From Ephydatia muelleri (Eukaryota; Porifera; Demospongiae; Spongillida; Spongillidae): 64,000 nt of DNA. Shown here in pieces: positions 22,749 through 32,414 of the stretch. The notes beneath the pieces are model-generated. The model searched no databases, was not told the origin of the DNA, and worked only from the letters and a program-made list of their open reading frames with translations. The stretch lies in NCBI GenBank assembly GCA_013339895.1, contig JABACO010000020.1:6985893-7049892 (forward strand), written 5' to 3'. A program made the position numbers and the translations under genes. The first letter of the stretch is position 1; each line of letters opens with the position of its first letter.

Positions 22749-25503
22749 ATCCTGATTGGGCGGCCATCACGTTTGGCATCTTTGTGTGCATAGACTGCAG
22801 TGTGCATCGTAGCTTGGGTGCTCACCTCTCCAAGGTCAAGTCCGTGGGTCTTGACGAATGGACCGATGAAGCTGTCACTGTGAGTGTGCCTGCAAGTGAT
22901 TCCCGAGGGGAACGGTTGTGCATGATTGTGGATGTGATGGTGTGTCCTGTAGGGGAGTTGGCTGTGTGAATGTGATGTATGTGTTCTGTAGGGGAGTGGC
23001 TGTGTGGGTGTGACTGGAGTGATTGCATGTGTGGGAAGTGTGCTAAGAGGGGAGGGGAGGGTGGATGGGAAGGGGCAGGTGTCTGTGCCGGAACAAAGGT
23101 ATGGAAGTTTAGTGTACAAAAAAATTCTTGAATCAAAATAACAGAAAGGTATCGACTGTCAAGAGAGGTGAAAGGGGGGGGAGGGGAGAAAAATGGGTTT
23201 GGGAGGAGGTGGGAAGGGTGATTGGGAGGAGGTGCTTGTTACCTAGACATACTCTATTTATAGCAAATGACCAACTTTGGTAACCAGAAATCAAAGGAGA
23301 TACGAGGCCAGAGTTCCATTGTGCTGGAAAAGACTGGCGTCAACCGATGGACCGTAAGTACCTTCCAAAGCCACTCGACACACCACACATGTTGCCACAC
23401 CTTGTCACCCTGCCACACCCACCTGTGCCCACAACACACCTTCACCCACATTAACCAACACACACCACTTCTCAAATGCCTAAGTCTCACCAGAAATTCA
23501 TTTCACATCTTTTCCCCATCAATCATCATTCTTGTGTGTGATACATAGTTGTGAGCAATCTTATTTGTGGTTGCTGTAAGCGGTTGTACGCATAACCCTG
23601 CCCATCAAATTTAGCTTCATGCGTTGCACACACTACGCCCACAAAGCTAAAGGCAGAGGGAAATCATTCCAGCATGGATTCTGTGCAAAACAATCACATA
23701 GTGGCATCCTATATAGGCATCCCCAAAGATAGTCACCTGCGTTAGAGCATTCACTTGTTCATTATGCTGGCTGGAGCCTTAGGTTATGGGTCATGAGCAG
23801 TTCCCTTAATCTGAATTGGGAGCCATGATTATTCACAATAGTGACACCCAAGTCACATCACATCATGACACTGCTGTGGCAATACATGGTTTGACAGCAA
23901 AATGCCTGCTCATAGCCACACAGCCTATTTTAGTGTGAGGTTATGTGTTTATGTGCAAAAGGGTGGGGGGGGGGGGGGGTGTTTGTTGAGGCATGGGACT
24001 TGTAAAGACATGTGAAGGCATGTCACCTTATGGGGGTGTGATTGTAGAGGCATGTGATCATGAAGGTGTGTGATTGTAAAGGCATGTGATCATGAAGGTG
24101 TGTGATTGTAGAGGCATGTGATCATGATAACACACACTGACCATGGGATGGGTGCACTGCAGTGTGTGCAGGGAGCAGTGGATACGAGCCAAGTATGACA
24201 GAAAAGAGTTCTTGTCGGACAAGACAGATGAGTCCATACCATATATTACAGGTGAGTTGGCAGGGCTGTGGTGCAATAATGAGGGTGTGAAGAGGAGGGG
24301 TGTGAAGAGTGAGGGTGTGAAGAGTGAGGGGTGTGAAGAGGGAGGGTGTGAAGAGGGAGGGTGTGAAGAGTGAGGGTGTGAAGAGGGAGGGTGTGAAGAG
24401 TGAGGGTGTGAAGAGGGGGGTGTGTGAAGAGTGAGGGTGTGAAGAGTGAGGGTGTGAAGAGGAGGGTGTGAAGAGTGAGGGTGTGAAGAGTGAGGGTGTG
24501 AAGAGTGAGGGTGTGAAGAGCAAGGGTGTGAAGAGGAGGGTGTGAAGTGTGAGGGTGTGAAGAGTGAGAGTGTGAAGAGGGGTGTGAAGAGCGAGGGTGT
24601 GGGAGTGAGGGTGTGAATATACTGCAGTGATGATATTGAGGTTACCAGTGGTGAAAATGAAGGTTACCAGTGGTGAAAATGAAGGTTGCCAGTTGTGAGA
24701 ACAAGTGGAGTAAAGTGAAACATATGGGGAAACTGGAGTCTGAGCTAGTGCTCTGGCAATACTGATGCACTTTATGCAGACATTGTTAGATAGTTTGTGT
24801 TTGTATACCTTTCTAACCAAACAAAAACTTTTCTAAAGATACTTTTGTAATCAACATTATACAGGCCCCTCCCTAAGAGAAAGAAAACCTTCCTAAATGC
24901 AATGTTCAAGTCATGTTTGTCAGGTTTAGACTGATTACAGTGCATTCCAATGCTGATTGGGTGGTGCATTCTTTCCAAGTAGCATGTGTTGCTGCTCTGT
25001 GAGGACTTACCCCATGGGAATTTGACTTTATCTCACGCCCCTGTTTTTACACCTTGCCACTCTCCTCACCTCCCCTCTGGCCTTCCTTCCCTCCCTCACC
25101 TTCCACCATATCTCTCCCACCCATCACCTTCTCCCCTTACCTCATCACTTAACTTCTGTACTGCAACAGGCGCAGTAATTCGAATGGCACCTACCCCTAA
25201 ATCTGACCAATCATTGCCACTCCTTAACTTGATGTTCATTCCTGGTATTGCATCATTACTCACTCATATGTGAGTCATTCCAAGCCATTTGTGCCTGTGT
25301 GTGCCTGTATGAGATTATTACATTGCTATACTCAAAGCAATCTAATAACCTCATACAGATACACACAGGCACACACACAAGACACACACACACACACCTA
25401 CACCACGCATGCACATAAGATGCTATCCCGATTGCTATATTTTAAATACAAATGCTTCAAACATGTGTGTGTGGTGTACGTGTTGTGTATAGCATGTGTG
25501 TAT

Positions 25504-25535
<32 letters not shown>

Positions 25536-25907
25536 CATAGCATGTATGTGGTGTATTGATGTGGTGTGTGTATACAGTGTAGCATGTGTGTGGTGTGTGA
25601 GTGTGGGGGGGGCAGGCTTTATAGGGTTATGTTGCTGTGTGCATGGACGTACTGCATATGTAGAATGCCTCCTTTCCACACATCAATATGGTGTCCCCCA
25701 CACATACAACACACACACACACACATACACACACGTGACAGGTCAAAAAAAAGGAAACCTTTTTAAAAAGAAGAAGGTTGACAATGTTTGGCAAAGCCGC
25801 TTCTTTCTGTTGGAAAAATACACACTGAAGTATTACAAGAAAATGACAGTTGAGTATGGCAATAATTCATGTGTCTGCACACACCTGACAATTTACCTGG
25901 TGTTGCA

Positions 25908-25939
<32 letters not shown>

Positions 25940-28900
25940 GTTGGATGGACGGAGTAAGCCAATGTACAGATTGCTTGTTTTTGTGTGAGCCTGACCTGTG
26001 ACCCGTACCCAATGCTGTGCTGACCTGTGACCCCGTACCACAATGCTGTGCTGACCTGTGACCCGTACCACAATGCTGTGCTGACCTGTGACCCCGTACC
26101 ACAATGCTGTGCATGCATGCCGATCAGGTTTCACGCCCCACATCCGTAACTCCAGTCCCCAGGGTCCAACATCCAGCTAACTCCAGTCCCCAGGTCCCAC
26201 ATCCGTAACTCCAGTCCCCAGGTCCCATCCGTAACTCCAGTCCCAGGTCCCACATCCGTAAATCCAGTCCCCAGCCCGTCCCAAAGTCCCCACATCCGTA
26301 AATCCAGTCCCCAGGTCCCACATCCGTAAATCCAGTCCCCAGGCTCCATGTACATAACTCCAGTCCCCACGCTCCACGTACATAACTCCAGTCCCCAGGC
26401 TCCATGTACATAACTCCAGTCCCCACGCTCCACGTACATAACTCCAGTCCCCAGGCCCCACATACATAAATCAGGGCCACAAACTACATGCGGACATACG
26501 CTTCTCTCTCCAATATCACATAGGATCCTGCCCCAACAGAAAGCATAGACCTGCTGGACCTCAATGTCACACTCAATGGACAGATCGGTCATCCTAACGC
26601 CATGCAGATCACAGCCATCATCAAAGGACGGACAAGAAACATATTTGTTTATGCAGAGAGTGGTCAGGTGAGGGATCATGTGATCGCTGGATGGATGTCA
26701 TGGGATGGGATGAGGTAGCCATGAGGGGTCAGATGAGGTGGTCATGAGGGGTCAGATGAGCGTCATGCAAGGTCAGGTGAGGGTTGTCGTCCTTTTGGTG
26801 TACACACGCCCACTCTGGGTCCACTTATCACCACCAACATGGCCCCCCCACCCAGTTCATACCTTTGTGTGTTATGTGTATGTGTTATGTGTTTTTGTGT
26901 GTGTTAGTGTGTTGTGTGTGTGTAGGTGTTATGTGTATTGTGTATATACCGTAGTGCCAAGACATAATGGCGGAGATTTCTATTTGGCAGAGCCACAACA
27001 ATTGACTTGAACTAACTGGCGATTTGCAATAGGCGGAAGTCTCACGATAATTAAACTTAAGGCGATTTATAATTGGCAGAAATATCATACCCAGTGCATG
27101 GGCGCAGCTACTTGAAATTACCAGTTAAGTACTTTATTTAGACTCGGCTGCTCATGAAGATGCCGCCATTCTCCACCAACAATCCCCTCCATGCAGATGA
27201 GTTAATGTGGGCCTTGATGACGGGGCGCAAGGTTGCAGAGGTGACTGCCACTGTAGGGCTGTCCACCTGCTGAAAAATGAGCTCCTCAATCTCCTTCACA
27301 AGCAATGTCGGGAGGGTCCAAGGGTGCTTCCATGCTGATTTTCTGCGCTGACCAGTGAGTGCTGAACCCTCCTCCAAGTAATCTTATGTGCCCACAACCA
27401 GTTCTCCAGTGTCTTCTCACTGAGCTTTGCGAAGGCATCAAAGTTCAGCTACAATGAAGAGTGGGATAACAGTGTTTAAACAAGGCACTGAAATTACCGA
27501 TAAAGATCAGAATGCTCTCTCACCTTCAAGTGCCTCAGTTGTATCGTTGACAGCACCCCAGGGCCCCACACTCCCCTGGCGGGCTGGCCGTTGTTGGTCT
27601 TCATTGGGATGTTGAGCCAGACGGGGGGGTACCTGCGTGAGTGCCGCTCGATGGCAAGACTCTTAAGGTGCTGAGGCCATCTACCCAAGCCACTAGCGTA
27701 AGGGCCCCTCTTTCCCCGCTGAGCGTCTTTCCTGTCAACTGGCCCCATTGGGCGTGTCATCTCGGCAAGGACTGTCCGAAGAAGCACAGCTTGCTTTGAT
27801 ACCGGTCGTTGCAAGCGCATTACCAGTCTGTTCTGTCCTACCTTGTCTGGAGTGTTAGCTGGCTCACGAGCCCGTTGCTCTCTGTCCTGATGTGCCTGTC
27901 TCCGATGTTCCTGCTGCTGGACGACTGAGGATCGAGTCTATACTGTGATCGACTGGACATCTCCTTAAGCACTGTTTTCATTCCCACATCGAATAGAGTG
28001 CACTGTTTTCTAGTAGGCTGAACTGCTGTGAAGGCTGAACTGCTGTGAAGGCTGCACTGCTGTGAAGGCTGAACTGCGTGAAGGCTGAACTGCTGTGAAG
28101 GCTGCACTGCTGTGAAGGCTGAACTGCGTGAAGGCTGCACTGCTGTGAAGGCTGAACTGCGTGAAGGCTGCAGTTGGCCTCGCTGTTGAAGTCGTGGTAG
28201 AGAGCGGTCGCCATGGGGGAATCGGGGGAGGATCCTCAGCAGGGAGAGGAGAGGGATACAGCCCAGTGCCTTCCATGAATTGAAAAATATACAGAACTAC
28301 CAGAACCGGTGTGCAGTAGGGAGAAATGAATTAGACTCGTATGGCCCGCCGTATACCTGTGCTACCGGCGCGTGTGTCTTTGTACTGTACAACAATAGAT
28401 TACATGAAGTAATCATTTAGCGCTTCAGCGTGGCAAGAGCCTTGATGGAGCCTGGCGGCATCTCGCCAAATGGCTATGGCTATATAATTACGTGCAGAAT
28501 GCCCCTCCCCCCGCCCCCCCGAAATACGGAGAAAATAAATGATGGCAACACGGTTGGCGGAACTTTCCGCCAACTAGTTGTCGCCAAAACGTCTTGGCAG
28601 TACGCTATGTGCGTGGCTTGTGCGCGTATGTGTGTTAGTGTGTTGTGTGTGTGTGTGTGTGTGTGTATTATGTGTTTATGTGTGTATGCGTATTGTGTAT
28701 ATATGCGCGTGTCTTGTGTGCGTATGTGTGTGATGTATTATCATATCTAACATGGGTGCATTTTAAAAGGAAGTGGGGTCAATCGACTGGGGTATCATTG
28801 TAATGCTCTGAGGCTATCTGGAAGGTTGTACTCGTTAGCGTGAGGCTGTTGAGCTGTGCCTCTCTGCTTGCACATCACGTGCATATGGGTGCACACACAC

Positions 28901-30691
28901 ACAGTGTGTATGTCACATTTTCACACACGCACGCACACATGTAAACATACACATATGCATACATACATTACGAATGCACACTCTTACACACAACACACTT
29001 AGGATATAATGAACTGGTTCTGTGCCATACGAGCTGCCAGATTGAAGTTGCTACAGGAGAGAGAGCCAGGAAAAAGCCCAGCAGAGGTAGTTAAGTGAAT
29101 CCAAATTATGTCTTAGTGTTCAATGGGCTACATTACTTGCCACTGCAAGACAAACACGGTTATACCATGTTATGACAATTGGGATCAGCACACATTAGTT
29201 TCCACAGACTTTGGTATAACTTTGCTATGACTACCACAATCTGATATGGTCCATGTACAGCTATCGTATAACTACCTGTGTGCTTATCCCAACTGGTATG
29301 ACCCAGCTATAACTAAGTTATCACTAAGTTGTTCCGTTGCCATAACTTGTTATAACCATACTTTAGTGCTGTGTGCATTATTGACATGTCAGTTTGTGTG
29401 GAACATAGGGAGAGAAACCATATGTAGCAACTAATTGGACTGGCTATTTCATCTGAATGTGTGTGTGAATGTGTGTGTGAATGTATGTGTGAATGTGTGT
29501 GTACATGTGTGTGTACATGTGTGTGTGCATGTGTGTGTGTGTGTGAATGTGTGTGTGTGCTATGGACTCATGGTGGCTCCTACAGCTCTATCCGCTGCTG
29601 TCGCGTGACTTCACCAAGAGTGGCTACCTACACAAAACCCCACCCAACAAACTTGTATGTTCCCTAACCAATGCTGCACTACCTACACACAGTAACTGGC
29701 CTTATGGCTTTTGGTTTACAGAAGTATCAGAGACGGTACTTCCTGCTGGACCAGAACAGACTCATATACCTGGAGAAACCTACGGTCAGTGAATATTCAG
29801 TTGCATTTGGACCTTACAGTACCATCACATATGTACTGTGACCACTTCAACATCTCATGGTTGACACCACCACATGCTCCATCATTGTATGATCCACTTT
29901 TTTCATGCACCATTCAGGTCCCCAACTCCACTGTTGTGGTCACCAAAACCTCACTGGATGGTCAATTCCCCCACCCCCCACAGGGGCTAGACCTGTTTGT
30001 AGTGGGTCTCTTTTGTATTGGCCGATGGCTCGTTTTGTCAGCATTGCTGCAATTGATCTGCCATTGGTGGAATAAAGTGGTTTCATCCTTATTTAGAGCT
30101 GAGAAATCCCATGTTCAATAATTAAAATAAATGGTACTTGTAGCCTATGGGAAAACCCCTATGCCAGTAATTTGGGCACAGCTTAAGCACGTGATTCCTT
30201 CTGAGCAATTGATATGCGTTTACCATAGGGGAAAGGTCTTTCCAAAAAGGAAAAAGCGGGGTTTATAAATTTCATACAATCGAAATGCTTACATAGGAGG
30301 ACTTGTAAAAACGTTTGTGGACAGTTTAACATAAGTATGTGAAATTTACACCTCTTTTCGCATCAGCTAATGTTTTGACCACACTCATTTTACACGTCAC
30401 ATGTCAAGGGTAGGATTTTAGCCTCGTTCCTCCATCTAGGATGCCTTTCCACTTGGAGAAATTATCCTAGGGACTGAAGCGGAAGGTTTTGGTGTCGAGG
30501 AGGGTAGCTCACACGACACAGGGAGCAGTGACAGCTCTTTCATTCTCAACACTCCCACGCGTAGCTACCCCTTTTTGGCGGAGACTCCCGAGGAAAAGTT
30601 GTCGTGGATCGCAGTCCTGAGAGCGTCAATAGAAAAGGCTCACACGTTTGCAGGTCCGTTCACTTCAATCGACTCTTACGGCGACGACTGA
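22749..30691 (+). CDS. ADAP-A: ArfGAP with dual PH domains (first exon in gap)
   Basis: Centaurin-alpha/ADAP family: Arf GTPase-activating, phosphoinositide-binding adaptor at membranes. Exons: 22749-22879, 23264-23353, 24172-24251, 25742-25848, 26524-26667, 29003-29086, 29586-29654, 29722-29784, 30440-30691. All junctions are GT-AG and in phase. The ArfGAP part reads [16 protein letters not shown] then [14 protein letters not shown], keeping the second zinc pair (CIDC) and the catalytic Arg in HRSLG. The first CxxC pair is in the missing exon. [13 protein letters not shown] follows. PH1 runs from GNLFKKKKV to the Trp in [13 protein letters not shown]2 from [10 protein letters not shown] to [11 protein letters not shown]. 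One extra base in exon 23264-23353 (about 23296-23300) shifts the frame before VPLCWKRL. With a first exon of usual size the protein would be about 365 residues, close to human ADAP1 (374). Confidence 0.9.
24036..24130 (+). repeat. Tandem repeat in ADAP-A intron
   Basis: About three copies of a unit of roughly 33 bp containing GAGGCATGTGATCATGAAGG. Lies shortly before the exon starting at 24172. Confidence 0.75.
24280..24620 (+). repeat. 15-bp minisatellite in ADAP-A intron
   Basis: About 22 copies of GAGGGTGTGAAGAGT with shorter GAGGAGGGTGTGAA variants. Its reverse complement gives the spurious LFTPSLFTP repeats. Confidence 0.92.
25490..25545 (+). repeat. TG microsatellite
   Basis: (TG)n tract of about 40-50 bp inside the ADAP-A intron before the PH1 exon. 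A shorter CA tract (25709-25735) ends close to that exon's acceptor. Confidence 0.9.
25909..25939 (+). repeat. Poly-G run of about 30
   Basis: Uninterrupted G homopolymer just downstream of the first PH1 exon of ADAP-A. Its length is unreliable in any assembly. Confidence 0.9.
25990..26115 (+). repeat. 31-bp tandem repeat, four copies
   Basis: Unit containing GCTGACCTGTGACCCCGTAC and CACAATGCTGT, in the ADAP-A intron between the two PH1 exons. Confidence 0.88.
26130..26465 (+). repeat. 28-bp minisatellite, about 12 copies
   Basis: Units of TAACTCCAGTCCCCAGG followed by a variable block; two subtypes occur in order (CATCCG type, then GTACA type). Ends about 60 bp before the acceptor at 26524. 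The frames with GDWSYG-type repeats on minus are artefacts. Confidence 0.9.
26949..28605 (-). mobile_element. DNA transposon with TA duplication and antisense ORF remnants
   Basis: The left end CCGTAGTGCCAAGAC and the reverse complement of the right end GCGTACTGCCAAGAC form inverted ends, with more matching TGGCG blocks inside, and both ends are flanked by TA. The minus strand carries a broken, probably spliced reading frame. Its parts are a start near 28214 ([14 protein letters not shown]), [32 protein letters not shown], then donor GTGAGA and acceptor [25 protein letters not shown], and (after a frameshift) an end with [20 protein letters not shown] at 27138. That last block resembles the DNA-binding N-terminal region of CENP-B/pogo-type transposase-like proteins. 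No DDE catalytic part is present, so it is probably non-autonomous. It lies in an ADAP-A intron, antisense to the gene. Confidence 0.65.
28015..28180 (+). repeat. 17-bp tandem repeat inside the transposon frame
   Basis: About nine to ten copies of AAGGCTGAACTGCTGTG (17 bp) or a 16-bp variant lacking one base. The mix of 16- and 17-bp units breaks the minus-strand frame of the surrounding transposon. Confidence 0.88.
28636..28740 (+). repeat. TG-rich low-complexity stretch
   Basis: TGTGTGTGT tracts with TATGTGTTTATG interruptions just outside the right end of the transposon, in the ADAP-A intron. The rest of the intron to 29002 shows no further structure apart from CA-type tracts near 28900-28990. 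Confidence 0.7.
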
Positions 30692-31065
30692 CTGACCCGT
30701 TGCCCGTTTGTTTATGTCCTTACTTGTAATTTTTAACCTGTAATATATGTTATTGATATCAAAGTGCAGTTGCACGTGCAAAGAGATTGAGATTGCATAA
30801 TTATTAAATCAGGCGTACCAAATCCTGTAGCACATTCGTTAAAGCTATTGTACCTTTTTAGGCTTGAAGTATGTCTCTATCGAAGTACTTGATCTCGGCA
30901 TCAATAAGCCTATGCGGCACTTTTGCACACACTTAATTAAATCAATAACGTATTTGTAGAACTGACAATTTACAGTGGATACATGTTCTAATCTGAGCTA
31001 CGAAGTTATAAAAACTATGTCTTGCCTCCACATAAATTCTGCTTGGTCTCCTTGTACGTACTAGT
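30692..31065. other. ADAP-A to ADAP-B intergenic spacer
   Basis: Less than 620 bp separates the ADAP-A stop (30691) from the ADAP-B start (31306), both on plus. This first part is AT-rich and shows no exon. ADAP-A's 3' end and ADAP-B's upstream control region must share this interval. Confidence 0.6.
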
Positions 31066-31300
31066 CTCGTCCCAGACTCACATGACGTAACGCGATCGTT
31101 ACGTCATGTGGATCTGGGGGACGAGCATTGATGGTGCAGTAGATTGTAACTTTTGCGTGCTCAACATATTTATGACGGCCAATAGGTCAATCAGGTGGGA
31201 ATCTGGATACGCTGACCTCTTTTCTAATGACGTAAGGTGGAGCTTCCCCGTGTGCCTATCGGTTCCTATAATATCCGGACTTCAGCGCGAATAAACAGTT
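31066..31300 (+). promoter_or_regulatory. Putative ADAP-B promoter with CRE-like hairpin and CCAAT box
   Basis: A 60-bp inverted repeat (31066-31125) has a perfect inner stem CACATGACGTAACG, a CGAT loop and CTCGTCCC outer arms. It contains TGACGTAA at 31083 and its complement at 31099-31106. A further TGACGTAA lies at 31228-31235 and a CCAAT box at 31179-31183. TGACGTAA is a CREB/ATF-family-like site. The block ends just before the ADAP-B ATG, which supports a compact promoter, but use is inferred. Confidence 0.45.
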
Positions 31301-31305
31301 CACGA

Positions 31306-32318
31306 ATGGATTCTCTGAGGCTAGCATTGGTCGTCCTGCAGAAAAAACATGACAACCAACAGTGCGCGGACTGTGGAGCAGAAGGTCAGCACTGCCATCT
31401 ATGTTTCATTCTCTAATGCAACTTTTAAAAACAACATAAAAACAGCGCCTGACTGGGCATCAGTCAATCTTGGTATTTTTATATGCATCGAATGCGCCGG
31501 AATCCACAAAAGAATTGGACCAGCTGTGACACAAGTGCGGTCGGTCCAGCTCGATAAGTGGACAGATAAAATGGTCAATGTTAGTTCATTTCTAAGATAT
31601 ACTATGTTTAAACAGAACTCCGTTTATCGCAACGACGAAGTTAGTGTCTATGGTCTTCCCTTCTACCCAGGACATGAGTAAGTGCGGAAATGCACGTGCG
31701 AAGGCGACTTGGGAAGTCAACGTGCCGCTGTGTTGGAAACCTCCAAAACCCGACTCACCCCTGTACGTTACCAGCCGCGGAGCAACAGCGCGCGTTCCAC
31801 AAAGTTTATCATGCAGGTTGCCTAATTATCGTGGCATGTACAATCCGGCATGCGAGGATTAATTTTGCTTCCCGGTTTTTAATTGATGGGGAGATAATCA
31901 ATATGGATGGCCGCGCGCACAGCGATAGTATCCATGCCCGTGATGACAAATGTGCTTCTTTTGAATATGCGGGCGCGCGCGCACTTGCATACGCACAAAC
32001 CACACAGGGTACATAGAGAACAGTGGATTCGAGCCAAGTACGAGAGAAGGGAGTTTGTGGCAGGAGTGAAAGATGTTGACAGACCATACATTACAGGTAT
32101 GTATGTACAACCGTCACTTCCACACGTCCTCCCCACTCTCCTCAACAGTGACATGCTTGACAGTATCATAGATACATATGAGCAGACTAAATATTATGTA
32201 TCGTATGCACACATGCAATAACTGGCACATGCACACATATACACAACATGCACACACACATACACATGCACGCACACATGTACAAACACATGTATGTACA
32301 CACATGTGCACACACATG

Positions 32319-32414
<96 letters not shown>

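Noticed and set aside
20915-23119. Frames of 480-730 codons across the first internal gap
   Set aside because: Mostly X from the N run joined to CA and polypurine repeats; not coding. The frames over 49482-51579 are rejected for the same reason.
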